DNA of 64,000 nucleotides from JAAXVQ01 sp964604705 (GCA_964604705.1 CAZSAP010000001.1:459350-523349); one strand, 5' to 3'. Positions 8,642 to 17,488 are shown, counted from the first letter of the stretch. The notes: generated by a model from the letters alone, not told the origin. Numbers and translations: made by a program.

Positions 8642-8689
8642 TCATATAAACTGTTGTTTATATGATATCAGAGAAATACCATTTGTCAA
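8627..8689 (-). promoter_or_regulatory. hgc operon promoter with palindromic ArsR-type operator
   Basis: Read on the minus strand: -35 TTGACA at 8684-8689, a 16-bp spacer and -10 TATCAT at 8662-8667. A perfect 9-bp inverted repeat (CATATAAAC, 4-bp spacer, GTTTATATG on the plus strand) covers 8643-8664 and overlaps the -10. A third copy of CATATAAAC at 8627-8635 lies over the start codons. The arrangement fits repression by the regulator encoded just downstream. Promoter and sites are read directly; the binding protein is inferred. Confidence 0.7.
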
Positions 8690-8761
8690 ATATTAATTTA
8701 AGCCGTGTTTATTTTTCAGCCCATCGGAAACAACCGCAATTTTATAACTGTTTTTCGGTCC

Positions 8762-8787
8762 AAAAAAAAGCAATGCTGCGGCATTGC
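8762..8787 (-). terminator. Intrinsic terminator upstream of the hgc promoter
   Basis: On the minus strand a 7-bp stem (GCAATGC, 4-nt loop, GCATTGC) is followed by eight T. It points toward the hgc promoter although no minus-strand gene lies just upstream, so it would stop stray antisense transcripts before the hgc operon. The remaining bases up to 8921 show no gene. Confidence 0.55.
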
Positions 8788-8921
8788 CGAATGCGCGCAC
8801 TGCAAAAACCTTTCCGGTCTACAATAAGGTGCCGATTTCACTTGGCGAACGCCGGTGCATTGGGTATGCTGGCAGGGTTTTCAGAAGCACAAGCATTCAT
8901 TCCTAAAGAAAGGAACCGCCC

Positions 8922-9104
8922 ATGTTTACGATTGGTGAATTCAAAGGCAACATTATCATCACGCTCAAACGAACCGAAGAGGATAAATACCCCTTCACCT
9001 TTGGCTTGGCCAAAGCCAAATTGATCCTCGAACATTTCGAGGACATTAAGAAATTCTACGAAGATAACAAAGACAAAGCACGCGGAAAGAGCACGGCCGA
9101 ATAA
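8922..9104 (+). CDS. Small hypothetical protein, 60 aa
   Basis: Not recognised. It has a good ribosome-binding site (AAAGGAA, 7 nt before ATG). The N-terminal third is beta-like (MFTIGEFKGNIIITLKR) and the rest is a charged helix (AKLILEHFEDIKKFYEDNK) ending in a basic and Ser/Thr tail. No cysteines or membrane segments. It appears to be a single-gene transcript, followed by a strong hairpin. Confidence 0.6.
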   Translation: MFTIGEFKGNIIITLKRTEEDKYPFTFGLAKAKLILEHFEDIKKFYEDNKDKARGKSTAE

Positions 9105-9111
9105 AACATGT

Positions 9112-9150
9112 CATCGCGCCGGTTGGTTTCACCTTGCAACCGGCGCGATG
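9112..9150. terminator. Long perfect hairpin after the 60-aa gene
   Basis: A 14-bp perfect inverted repeat (CATCGCGCCGGTTG and its complement) with an 11-nt loop starts 7 bp after the preceding stop codon. The 3' side is pyrimidine-rich but lacks a clean T-run, so it may be a terminator or an mRNA-protecting stem. The rest of the gap up to 9379 shows no other gene. Confidence 0.5.
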
Positions 9151-9379
9151 GTCTCCCTTCCCTCATTCTCTTTGCACCCATCAGGACTTGCCAGGCATCC
9201 TAGGCCCTACAAGCCTCCACCGCTTTTCTAATATTTTATTTATTCATGGAACTGAGGTTATGGTATATATTTCATCAATGTTTTATATTGCGTGCTGGTC
9301 AAACACCTTCCCGGTCACTGTTGTTTCCCGGTTCCAGCGGATGTAACCCAGCTATTTTTTCCAAGAAAGAGGTCGTACC

Positions 9380-10609
9380 ATGTCGCACTTTGAAGGCAAA
9401 ATCGCAGAACGTCTCGGAGGCAAATTATTTGGCAAAACCACTGAGATTTACAAATTCGAACTCATCAAACGAGCCAAGGCCCGCGCCAAAGCCGCTCAGC
9501 CGAATGTCGAATTAATCGATATGGGCGTGGGCGAGCCGGATTGGGCTGCGGATCCTACCGTGGTCCAAGCGCTGGCTGAGGAAGCCGGCAAACCCGAAAA
9601 CCGTTGGTATGCGGACAACGGCATTCTCGAATTTCAAGAAGCGGCTGCCAAATACATGTCCGAGGTCTACGGTGTGCCTGGCCTAACTCCAGAAAACATT
9701 ATTCACGGGATTGGTTCCAAACCCATTTTGGCCATGCTGCCCATGGCGTTCATCAATCCCGGCGATGTCCTCTTGACCACCGTTCCGGGCTACCCAGTGA
9801 CCGCGACCTACACCAAGTATTTAGGCGGACAGGTGCATACGTTGCCCTTGCTTGAGAGCAATCATTTCCTCCCGGATTTGGACAGCATTCCGGCCGAGGT
9901 CCTGGCCAAGGCGAAATTGCTTTACATCAATTACCCAAACAACCCAACCGGCGCCACGGCCACGGTTGATTTCTTTAAAAAGGTGGTTGCGTTTGCCAAA
10001 CAACACGGCATTGTTGTCATTCATGACGCGGCCTACAGTGCCCTAACCTACGACGGTTACAAGCCGCTGAGTTTCCTCTCCGTCGAAGGCGCCATGGAAG
10101 TCGGTTTGGAAATCCAGTCTCTCTCAAAAGCATTTAACATGACGGGTTGGCGTATGGGCTTTTTGGTCGGCCATCCCTATGCCATTAAAGCCTATGGCGT
10201 CGTGAAGGACAACACGGACTCAGGACAATTTCGGGGTATCCAGAAAGCCGGGATGTATGCCTTAACGCATCCGGAAATTACCGAGAAGACCATCGCCAAG
10301 TATTCCCGTCGGTTTAATCTTTTGGTACCGACTTTGCAGGAACTTGGGTTCAATGCGAAAAAGCCCAAGGGCTCGTTCTACTGTTACGTCAAGGCACCCA
10401 AAGGTGCCCAAGGTGGCAAGACCTTTGCCAACGCCACCGCGTTTTCGGAGTTTTTAATTGAGAACAGCTTGATCTCCACAGTTCCGTGGGATGAGGCCGG
10501 ACCGTATGTGCGCTTCTCGGTCACCTTCACAGCGGCCACCGAAGCCGATGAGCAACGTATCATTGGCGAACTTAAGCAACGGATTGCCAAACTCGGCTTA
10601 ATTTTTTAA
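9380..10609 (+). CDS. dapL: LL-diaminopimelate aminotransferase
   Basis: A 409-residue class I/II PLP-dependent aminotransferase. Motifs: DMGVGEPDW near residue 50, NYPNNPTGA near 180, and SLSKAFNMTGWRMG with the PLP lysine near residue 250. Length and motifs match DapL, which converts tetrahydrodipicolinate and glutamate directly to LL-2,6-diaminopimelate for lysine and peptidoglycan synthesis, bypassing the succinylase or acetylase branch. The start has AAAGAGGT ahead. A bidirectional terminator follows, so it is a single-gene unit. Other aminotransferases of the same fold are possible, but the N-terminal part (AKLFGKTTEIYKFE-type) supports DapL. Confidence 0.9.
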   Translation: MSHFEGKIAERLGGKLFGKTTEIYKFELIKRAKARAKAAQPNVELIDMGVGEPDWAADPTVVQALAEEAGKPENRWYADNGILEFQEAAAKYMSEVYGVPGLTPENIIHGIGSKPILAMLPMAFINPGDVLLTTVPGYPVTATYTKYLGGQVHTLPLLESNHFLPDLDSIPAEVLAKAKLLYINYPNNPTGATATVDFFKKVVAFAKQHGIVVIHDAAYSALTYDGYKPLSFLSVEGAMEVGLEIQSLSKAFNMTGWRMGFLVGHPYAIKAYGVVKDNTDSGQFRGIQKAGMYALTHPEITEKTIAKYSRRFNLLVPTLQELGFNAKKPKGSFYCYVKAPKGAQGGKTFANATAFSEFLIENSLISTVPWDEAGPYVRFSVTFTAATEADEQRIIGELKQRIAKLGLIF

Positions 10610-10621
10610 ACGTCTACAAAT

Positions 10622-10659
10622 AAAAAAGCCCTACCGGCATCTGTCGGTAGGGCTTTTTT
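10622..10659. terminator. Bidirectional intrinsic terminator between dapL and the pirin gene
   Basis: AAAAAAGCCCTACCG and its complement CGGTAGGGCTTTTTT form a perfect 15-bp inverted repeat with an 8-nt loop. A/T runs on both sides let it serve the two convergent genes. Confidence 0.92.
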
Positions 10660-10676
10660 ATTTGTACCCACTTGGC

Positions 10677-11498
10677 TTAACCTTTGATAAACGTTCCGGC
10701 ATCCAACTCACGAAACGCAAGCTCCAACTCAGCTTGGGTATTCATTACGATAGGGCCTCCCCAGGCAACGGGTTCATGCAACTTCTGACCGGAAACCCAA
10801 ATGTATCTCGCAGCGTCATGCGCTTTTATTTGAACGTCGCCGGAGCCATTCAGTAACAGCAATTGCTGAGCCGCAACCCTTTCAGCACCGATGTCAACAC
10901 CACCCTCCAGAACATAACAAAAACTTGCAAAGCCCTTGCGCGCATGGTGATTCAGCGAGGCGTGGGGTTGGAGTTGCACATCCAAATACTCAACCTCCAC
11001 AACCAGATCTTTTACCGGTCCCTGTGTATGTTCATAGGTCCCAGCAATCACTTTCACTTGATGCTCACGTGTCTTTACGACCGGAACTTGATCGGCTGTA
11101 ATACCGCGGTAGCGAGGGGCCATCATTTTATCCTTGGCCGGAAGGTTCACCCAGAGCTGCAAGCCATGCAGCTTATGCTTGCTGGCTTTCGGCATTTCCT
11201 GATGAATAATGCCTCCACCGGCCGTCATCCATTGAATCTCCCCGGGACCGATTTTTCCAGCATTGCCCAGGCTGTCCCCATGCTCCACTTCCCCACCCAG
11301 CATGTACGTAACGGTTTCGATTCCACGGTGAGGGTGCCAAGGAAAACCTCGGATGTAATCTTCCGGACGGTCTGACCCAAAATGATCCAAAAGCAAAAAC
11401 GGATCTGTATGCCGGGTATGTTCATGGGCAAAGATACGGGTTAATTTCACACCCGCGCCATCCATGGTGGCACGACCTTGAAGCAGCATTGATTCCAT
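10677..11498 (-). CDS. Pirin family protein
   Basis: A 273-residue bicupin. The N-terminal metal-site motif is clear (GFPWHPHRGIETVTYMLGG, then GEIQWMTAGGGIIHQE), giving the His/His/His/Glu set of pirins. The C-terminal pirin domain follows. The ATG at 11498 has GGAGGT 6 nt upstream and is preferred over one 9 codons earlier. Bacterial pirins have been tied to quercetin dioxygenase activity or to redox and stress responses; the substrate cannot be told here. Its only close neighbour is a convergent terminator on the left. Confidence 0.92.
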   Translation of the reverse strand: MESMLLQGRATMDGAGVKLTRIFAHEHTRHTDPFLLLDHFGSDRPEDYIRGFPWHPHRGIETVTYMLGGEVEHGDSLGNAGKIGPGEIQWMTAGGGIIHQEMPKASKHKLHGLQLWVNLPAKDKMMAPRYRGITADQVPVVKTREHQVKVIAGTYEHTQGPVKDLVVEVEYLDVQLQPHASLNHHARKGFASFCYVLEGGVDIGAERVAAQQLLLLNGSGDVQIKAHDAARYIWVSGQKLHEPVAWGGPIVMNTQAELELAFRELDAGTFIKG

Positions 11499-11565
11499 GC
11501 CTCTACCTCCCTTAACCCAACCCACCCTCTGACTGAACTAACTTTAATTATACCAAGTAACTATG

Positions 11566-11988
11566 CTATGCTTGATCCAACGTTTTCCAACGCCAGGCCA
11601 ACCTTACAATCAACACCGTACAGGCAACTTCCACAAGGCTAAAGAACATATAATGAAGCGTCGGAGGTGTACCGGCAAACAAAGACCCCACTTGGACCAC
11701 TGTCATGATCGAGCCGGCGAAGATATTCACCCAACGGTTTACCCGCGTCTTCAAGACACGGGCCAAGATAATCATTAGGAACGGTATTTCCATCATGATG
11801 GCCGCCCCCAGTAAGAACCCTTGATTCATGGATATGGCTCCTACTTTTCCGGTCAGGATCTGCCTTAGATCTTCTGGATTCATAAGCGTAACCACATCGC
11901 AAAAAATATAATTCACTGTTGCCACCAACCACAAGGTCGAAAGCAGTACCTTTTTCTCGAGTTTAACTGGCATTTCCCGATCACTCAT
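11566..11988 (-). CDS. Small integral membrane protein, DUF6326-like
   Basis: 140 residues with four hydrophobic segments at about 14-32, 55-77, 86-106 and 111-130. The pattern (YIFCDVVTLMNPEDLRQ, then GFLLGAAIMMEIPFLMIILARVL, then HYMFFSLVEV) matches the DUF6326 family as I recall it; its function is unknown. The start overlaps the stop of the upstream oxidoreductase gene by 4 bp, so the two are co-translated. Confidence 0.75.
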   Translation of the reverse strand: MSDREMPVKLEKKVLLSTLWLVATVNYIFCDVVTLMNPEDLRQILTGKVGAISMNQGFLLGAAIMMEIPFLMIILARVLKTRVNRWVNIFAGSIMTVVQVGSLFAGTPPTLHYMFFSLVEVACTVLIVRLAWRWKTLDQA

Positions 11989-12941
11989 CGCACACGCTCC
12001 TTCTCTTCCGAGGCTATGGCAATGGCTACGCTTCCGTGTTTATGCCCTTGCTCAACATAGCGGTGCGCTTCCACGATCTGTTCCAGGGGATAAATCCGAT
12101 CCATCACAGGTTTTATATACCCGGCTTCAATCAGGGCTTTCATCTGACGGAGTCTTGCGGAGCTTAGTTTTAGCGCCCCGTCATCGATGGAAACGTATTT
12201 CCCGCCCGGAGCCAAGGCGCTTCGACATTGCATCTTCAACGGGGATCGCTTCATTTTGCCAACCGCATCCAAGATAAAATCATAGTGTTTTCCTGCGGGC
12301 AGTGTGTCCGTCCGGGTGTAATCAAGCACCTCATCGGCACCCAACGACTTCACCAGTTCGAGATTTCGGGTGCTGCAAACCCCAGTCACTTCGGCGCCAA
12401 GATGTTTTGCCAGCTGCACAGCCGTCGTGCCCGAGGATCCCGAGGCACCGTAGATCAACACCTTTTGCCCGCGTTGAATGTTGCCACGCTCCAGGTACTG
12501 CATTGCCAAAAGCCCGCCGTATACGGCGGCTGTGGCTTCCGTATAGCTTATGTTTTTTGGTTTTAGACTCAGGCATCCGTAGGTGGATTCGGTTTCAGGG
12601 ACGCACACGTACTCCGCATACGCCCCAAAACCAAAACCCGTAAACCCGTAGATCGAATCGCCGGGCTTAAACTGTTTTACGTTTTTGCCAACCGTTTCCA
12701 CATCCCCTGCCATCACCAAGCCCAATATGGGTCGACGCGGCTTGGTGACGCCGATCATAAGTCGCATTGGAATGAGAAACCTTAACGGTATTTGAGAACC
12801 CCGGATGAAAATGTCACTGGCCGTGACAGCCGTTGCATATACTTTAATCAGCACTTCATTGTGCTTGGGCACGGGTTTGGCCACGTCTTTTAGCTGCAGC
12901 ACCTCGGGCGGACCGTATCGTGTACAGAGAATCGCTTTCAT
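11985..12941 (-). CDS. NAD(P)-dependent MDR oxidoreductase (quinone oxidoreductase type)
   Basis: A 318-residue medium-chain dehydrogenase/reductase. The N-terminal GroES-like part begins MKAILCTRYGPPEVLQLKD. The Rossmann nucleotide-binding motif is YGASGSSGTTAVQLAKHLGAEV near residue 160. The catalytic and structural zinc cysteines of true alcohol dehydrogenases are not evident, which fits the zinc-free quinone reductase branch. Probably reduces a quinone, enone or aldehyde with NAD(P)H. It is followed by the overlapping DUF6326-like gene. Confidence 0.85.
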   Translation of the reverse strand: MKAILCTRYGPPEVLQLKDVAKPVPKHNEVLIKVYATAVTASDIFIRGSQIPLRFLIPMRLMIGVTKPRRPILGLVMAGDVETVGKNVKQFKPGDSIYGFTGFGFGAYAEYVCVPETESTYGCLSLKPKNISYTEATAAVYGGLLAMQYLERGNIQRGQKVLIYGASGSSGTTAVQLAKHLGAEVTGVCSTRNLELVKSLGADEVLDYTRTDTLPAGKHYDFILDAVGKMKRSPLKMQCRSALAPGGKYVSIDDGALKLSSARLRQMKALIEAGYIKPVMDRIYPLEQIVEAHRYVEQGHKHGSVAIAIASEEKERVR

Positions 12942-12988
12942 GGAACCCCCTTATGTTCATTCAAAAACTTCCGACGCATCACGCATTT

Positions 12989-13807
12989 TCAGGCAAACAA
13001 ACCCGCGCGTCGCTTCACCAGAGCCTGATAAAGCGCCACGGGTACGAACGCGATATGGCGAAGATAGACAAACGGCAAGAGCAGCAACAAGGTTACGCCT
13101 GCAAACGCGTGGTAATACACCACGCTGGGCGAAACGCCCATTCGCCCGAATATCTCCAACCAGATGATTAGAAAAATCAGCAAGCGCACCACGAGATGTT
13201 GCCAGGAAAACCCTCCTGCGATTCGAACCCCGCGTGAGGGTTCATCCATATCCCCGCGTACCGCCCCGCTGCGCTTGCTTAACAGGGTGACCAGCAGGCA
13301 GGCATTCCCTAGGGCGGCGCACCCGACTTCCACCCAGGTAATATTCAAAAACCAAGAAGCATAAGGGCCAAACAAAAAGTGGCTCTGAAAATGTTCCGCG
13401 TTTCCAAAAACAATCGCCAAGACATTGGCCACGGAAAGGCTTTGCGCTGAAACACCCCCCATGGCCACATCCGGCACGGGCATCCGCAACCCTATTTTAG
13501 CCAATACAATCAATGCCGAAACCGCATAACCCAGCAGCAACAAAACAAGGGCCATGTGATAAACCGCATAACCCACGGTCCAAACACAGTTGGTTTTCAT
13601 ATGAAAGCGCTGCATGGGAGTATAAACCGCATGCCGGAGGCTGGTAAAAAAAGGAAGGCGAATGGCCACTCCAGAAAACTCCTTTCGGGACATTGGCGGA
13701 TTTACCGAGATGCGCAGTTGAATAAGTTGGGCGTATTTCAGAGCCAATGCCAAAAACAAGATTACTCCTGCAAAAACGGCATAATGGTTAAGTACCGTCC
13801 TGATCAT
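12989..13807 (-). CDS. DsrM/NarI-like membrane subunit
   Basis: 272 residues with about five to six membrane helices (VFAGVILFLALALKYAQLI, ALVLLLLGYAVSALIVLA, LRLLIFLIIWLEIFG-type, GVTLLLLLPFVYL) and several histidines within or near them. This resembles heme-b quinol-oxidising subunits of the NarI/DsrM/HdrE group. The ATG at 13807 overlaps the stop of the upstream iron-sulfur gene (ATGA) and replaces a longer frame opening at 13870. Together the pair would pass electrons between the menaquinone pool and the iron-sulfur partner. The residue count at the heme sites was not checked in detail. Confidence 0.7.
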   Translation of the reverse strand: MIRTVLNHYAVFAGVILFLALALKYAQLIQLRISVNPPMSRKEFSGVAIRLPFFTSLRHAVYTPMQRFHMKTNCVWTVGYAVYHMALVLLLLGYAVSALIVLAKIGLRMPVPDVAMGGVSAQSLSVANVLAIVFGNAEHFQSHFLFGPYASWFLNITWVEVGCAALGNACLLVTLLSKRSGAVRGDMDEPSRGVRIAGGFSWQHLVVRLLIFLIIWLEIFGRMGVSPSVVYYHAFAGVTLLLLLPFVYLRHIAFVPVALYQALVKRRAGLFA

Positions 13808-15351
13808 GACGCCCTCCCCGAAGCCCCAAGCGTTGCCTCGCTGCTGGCGGCCGACAATTGTCGAATCCAAACATCAGGGCGTTCCACTCCTGGATGATTG
13901 TAAAAAAAACGTTGAACCACCGCATCGGCCGTAAACCAATTCGCCAATTCAGTAAATCCCGACTGGGCAGGAAGGTCAGTGACTATTTTCCATACGGTGT
14001 GTTGGTGAATGTAGCTTTCCGACTTTCCCGCGAGCATGACCGGCATTCGGAAACGCCTAAGTTGCCCCTGCGATTGAAGCGATCGCGCAACCGCTAAATA
14101 AACGATTTCAAAAAGCATATAGACCATGCGCTGTTCGGGAGCACCAAGCCGATACTCTCGGCAAACGTCCTCCAGGGTCAACATGCAGACCGCACATGGG
14201 GTGATCACCCATTCTGCCTGGCTGGCTTTGATTTGATTGACCTTAAACTGTGAGGCGCGATGTCGAAGCGCGTTGTTCTCCGGGTGCCGGAAAGGTCCGG
14301 AGCCGCCGTTGCAGCAATAATTCAACTCCCGGTTAGGGTTCATTTCCGTAAACCGCGAACTGACTTTCCTCAACAATGCGCGAATCAAGTCGCCCATTCC
14401 GGACAAACGGGTGACATAACACGGATCGTGAAGGGTTACCGGGACATCGACGGGAATCACCGGCAGTCGCTGACTTTCAATGTGTTCCAGCAACAAGCGG
14501 TCCAAACTTTTTACAGCAGGTTTAAACGCCCGGCCTAAAACACGCGCCGCTTCCTGGGTAAAGGTGTGGATATCGCAGCCGCATTCTGAAATCAGCAACG
14601 TCTTTGCGCCTAAACGTTCCGCCTCATCTTCGATCTCCATGAGAATCCGACGTGAAAGCTCACGATCGACCACAATATGATCAATTTCCGTGCCCGTATC
14701 CGTGAGGCGCGCTGAAATCGTGTAACGTACGCCGGCGGCATTCAACATTTGCGGAATCTGAATGCCATAATCCGGGATCTTGGTATTGCCCACACTGGGA
14801 CAGATAAACAAATAATCCGCTCCCACAACTTCAAACGGTAACTCAATGTGCATTTGGGATAAAAAATACGCCATCCTTAAGAACAACCGCTCTCGGGTTA
14901 GACCAAAGGAGTGGCGCAATTCCCTGGTGTTCGCAGCAATGGATTTTCGTACTGGGTTTTCCAATGAGAGACCAGCGGCTAAGTAGGCGGTCCGCGCCAG
15001 CTTTATGATACTACGGTTGCTAAGATGAAGCGGACAGGCCAGCGAGCAGCGCCCGCAGGCCGTGCACCTCCAGTAATAGTCCATGGCATCCCGTAGTTCT
15101 TTTACGGTAGGGGTTTTCATCAATCCCAACCAAGCCAGGAGACGCCCCTCCAAGGTCATAAACCTGCGATAGATGCGATGCATGAGGTCGGTTTTGTATT
15201 TCGGATGCAGGCATTCATCGGCTGTGGACAAGTACCAGGCACACGCGGTTCCACAATGGCGACACTCAAGACAACTCTCAAACGCCACCAAATCCTCTTG
15301 GGATAGATGCGTTTTCATGGCATGGACAAAACGCCGCATGATAGGGTCCAC
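13804..15351 (-). CDS. DsrK/HdrD-like iron-sulfur protein
   Basis: 515 residues with a GTG start preceded by GGAGG. Two [4Fe-4S] motifs lie in the N-terminal part: CLECRHCGTACAWY near residue 28 and CTACGRCSLACPLHL near 96. Two cysteine-rich CCG-type domains follow, one around CPSVGN/ISECGCDIHT and one around HDPCYVTR, NYCCNGGSG and TPCAVCMLTLEDV. The last is the non-cubane cluster site of heterodisulfide reductase HdrD and sulfite-reduction subunit DsrK. It forms a two-gene operon with the membrane subunit. No dsrAB or hdrABC is nearby, so the terminal acceptor is unknown. Confidence 0.85.
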   Translation of the reverse strand: MDPIMRRFVHAMKTHLSQEDLVAFESCLECRHCGTACAWYLSTADECLHPKYKTDLMHRIYRRFMTLEGRLLAWLGLMKTPTVKELRDAMDYYWRCTACGRCSLACPLHLSNRSIIKLARTAYLAAGLSLENPVRKSIAANTRELRHSFGLTRERLFLRMAYFLSQMHIELPFEVVGADYLFICPSVGNTKIPDYGIQIPQMLNAAGVRYTISARLTDTGTEIDHIVVDRELSRRILMEIEDEAERLGAKTLLISECGCDIHTFTQEAARVLGRAFKPAVKSLDRLLLEHIESQRLPVIPVDVPVTLHDPCYVTRLSGMGDLIRALLRKVSSRFTEMNPNRELNYCCNGGSGPFRHPENNALRHRASQFKVNQIKASQAEWVITPCAVCMLTLEDVCREYRLGAPEQRMVYMLFEIVYLAVARSLQSQGQLRRFRMPVMLAGKSESYIHQHTVWKIVTDLPAQSGFTELANWFTADAVVQRFFYNHPGVERPDVWIRQLSAASSEATLGASGRAS

Positions 15352-15422
15352 ACGATCCTCCTAAACATATCCGCTCAACATCTCCCTGCCAATAGGGAAT
15401 CCAGTTCCCCTGCAGGGTAACC

Positions 15423-16001
15423 TTAAAACCGATAGCCTAAACGCAACCCCGGGCTTACGTCCATGCTCGGAATGGTGTACTCTTCATTTTCAATCGTCAA
15501 ACTTTTACTCTCTCTAAAATTCACATGACCGGCGAGTTGAATAAACACATGTTGGCAAAAAAAGTATTGGATTCCCAGTCCCAAACCCGCATCCAACGTA
15601 CGCAGGTTATCGGTTGCCGAAGTTTCCTTATTCCTCAAAAGCCAGCGATTGCTTCCCAGGGTAGCATACGTGAAAAAGTATTTGTTCAAAAAGTAGTCTG
15701 CGGAAATACTGAAAGAACCATTATCATAATCCCTCTGAAACTTGCTGTTGCGACGGTCGATTCCCTCACCTTCAAAATCCGCATGGCCGCTGTTCTGAAC
15801 ACTCGCCCGGTAACGCCACTGGTCACGGCGAATCCCCACCGAGAGCTGGTAACCGCCGAAAAAGAAACAAGGCGTTTGATTTTCAAGCTCAAACCTCAGC
15901 GTACTTGGTTGAGTAGGCATTGCTTCTTCCTCTGCCCAGGCCGTCATCCCCATACATAGAACCAGACTGCTTAACGTTAAATACAGCAAGTTTTTTTTCA
16001 T
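15423..16001 (-). CDS. Small outer-membrane beta-barrel protein
   Basis: 192 residues with a signal peptide (MKKNLLYLTLSSLVLCMGM, cleaved near AWA). The mature part alternates polar and hydrophobic residues and ends GLRLGYRF, the terminal-aromatic signature of outer-membrane barrels; eight strands are likely from the length. Good ribosome-binding site (GGAGG). Function unknown; it stands alone and may be structural or a ligand-binding OmpW/OmpX-like barrel. Confidence 0.75.
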   Translation of the reverse strand: MKKNLLYLTLSSLVLCMGMTAWAEEEAMPTQPSTLRFELENQTPCFFFGGYQLSVGIRRDQWRYRASVQNSGHADFEGEGIDRRNSKFQRDYDNGSFSISADYFLNKYFFTYATLGSNRWLLRNKETSATDNLRTLDAGLGLGIQYFFCQHVFIQLAGHVNFRESKSLTIENEEYTIPSMDVSPGLRLGYRF

Positions 16002-16111
16002 TTTATCCTCCGACTTTTTAAAGGTACCATCACCCTCTTGAACCTAACCATGACCGTTGCCTCTTTCCTCCTTGGGCAATCAGACGACATACATCTTTCA
16101 ACAATTCCCAC

Positions 16112-16807
16112 TCATCCAGCCGTCACTTTTCTTGGAACTTTTACGCCTGCGATTAGCAACCACAGCACCATGGAAATTTCTCCGATGCTTAACGGCGCCA
16201 CCAGCATTTCAGTAACGGCTTTATACTTCGGAAAAAGTATAGCGACTGAACTATCCGCCAAATATCCCAAACACCCTACGATCAACAAAACGCCCAACAC
16301 CTTCGGAATGAACCCCGACTTTATAACCAGATACCCAAACGGAAAGAGCCAAAGACCCCAAAAGAAACCCGCCAAGGCGATCCCTTGTTCATGCAGTGTG
16401 AGCAAAAACAATATTCCGGCATTTAGCTGTTCTGGATTAAATACTCTCAAGTAAGGCGCACCACCCAAAATATGCAGCGCCGCCATCTGGATAAGCTCAT
16501 ACGCCAAAGCCATAGGTACACTCGCGATCACCAAAGCCACCATGAGCTTGGCCATGTTTTCGTGAACTTCTTTAAACAATCGGTACAAGGCCAACACCAA
16601 AAAAACAAAACTAATTTGGCAAATAAAATTACTTACTATGCCCGCACGGAACAACATCTCATGCGCCGTCAGGTTTTGCACCGTGAGCGCCGCGTTGCCA
16701 GCCACCAAAATTTGGGTCTTGGCCACAATCAATCCCACGGGCCCGGACAAGGCCATCACCAGGTAAAACCAACCGGCTTTTCTCGCGAGTTGTTTCTGAG
16801 CAATCAT
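16112..16807 (-). CDS. DUF4386-like membrane protein
   Basis: 231 residues with six hydrophobic segments. N-terminal ARKAGWFYLVMALSGPVGL and the later GFFWGLWLFPFGYLVIKSGFIPKVLGVLLI match the DUF4386 family, whose function is not known. The start overlaps the preceding XRE regulator stop by 4 bp (ATGA) and has GGAGG ahead, so it is the last gene of a three-gene operon. Confidence 0.82.
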   Translation of the reverse strand: MIAQKQLARKAGWFYLVMALSGPVGLIVAKTQILVAGNAALTVQNLTAHEMLFRAGIVSNFICQISFVFLVLALYRLFKEVHENMAKLMVALVIASVPMALAYELIQMAALHILGGAPYLRVFNPEQLNAGILFLLTLHEQGIALAGFFWGLWLFPFGYLVIKSGFIPKVLGVLLIVGCLGYLADSSVAILFPKYKAVTEMLVAPLSIGEISMVLWLLIAGVKVPRKVTAG

Positions 16808-17034
16808 TTTTTGCCTCCTTTAGGCTCTTCGTTGTATGCAAACACCTCTTCCAAGGGTACGTTGAATACACGCGCGATGCGAAACGCCAATTCCAGCGAA
16901 GGTGAATATTTTCCGCTTTCGATCGCGAGAATGGTCTGGCGTGTAACGCCCGTCTTGTCCGCCAACTCCTGTTGGGTCATTTCATCCAGATTAAATCTCA
17001 GTTTGCGTATGGTATTAGTGACGATGTATTTAGG
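16804..17034 (-). CDS. Small XRE-family regulator
   Basis: 76 residues, almost only a helix-turn-helix (MTQQELADKTGVTRQTILAIESGKYSPSL). The family, with the phrase VTRQTILAIE, is commonly encoded beside small membrane proteins, as here. The ATG at 17034 (MPKYIV) has GAGGG upstream; the longer frame to 17082 overlaps the previous gene and has no site. It probably regulates the operon it sits in. Confidence 0.9.
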   Translation of the reverse strand, partial: PKYIVTNTIRKLRFNLDEMTQQELADKTGVTRQTILAIESGKYSPSLELAFRIARVFNVPLEEVFAYNEEPKGGKK

Positions 17035-17038
17035 CATG

Positions 17039-17488
17039 TTAGAGCCCTCGCCGATAGAAGTATATTTTGGCACCCTCGCCAATCAACGACCCCGTGTAAA
17101 ACGACAAAAAGAGTACGTTCATCATTACGGCCGGCGGCAGCTTCATGACCAACGTAACCATGGCGAGAACAAAGCCTATCCCGACCACAATAAACGAGAA
17201 GCGATCGGATTTTAAGGCGATAAGCTTATCCAGTTCATCTTCAAAACTGGGATCTTCTTCTTTGCGCGTTAAAATCGTGTTGACGATATGAAACACAATT
17301 TGCACCAAGATTGTAAATACGATACCCACGCCGATTACCAGTAAAAAGGTCCACCCCCAAAACACCAAATCGTGAGCCATATCAATCTTCCCTGTTTGCT
17401 GTTTGGCTAAAATGTACGCACCATAAAACAGCAGCACCGGAATAGCACTCAGCAGGTTTACCATGGTTCGTCTCTCTTGATACGACAT
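17039..17488 (-). CDS. Four-helix membrane protein, DUF2178-like
   Basis: 149 residues with four membrane segments at about 9-27, 40-70, 99-115 and 120-138, and a charged loop between the second and third (RKEEDPSFEDELDKLIALKSDR). Such proteins often precede XRE regulators of the kind found 4 bp downstream. The role is unknown. Strong ribosome-binding site (AAGGAG). First gene of the operon. The 235-bp gap to the ilvC end holds only an AT-rich promoter region and the ilvC terminator. Confidence 0.75.
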   Translation of the reverse strand: MSYQERRTMVNLLSAIPVLLFYGAYILAKQQTGKIDMAHDLVFWGWTFLLVIGVGIVFTILVQIVFHIVNTILTRKEEDPSFEDELDKLIALKSDRFSFIVVGIGFVLAMVTLVMKLPPAVMMNVLFLSFYTGSLIGEGAKIYFYRRGL

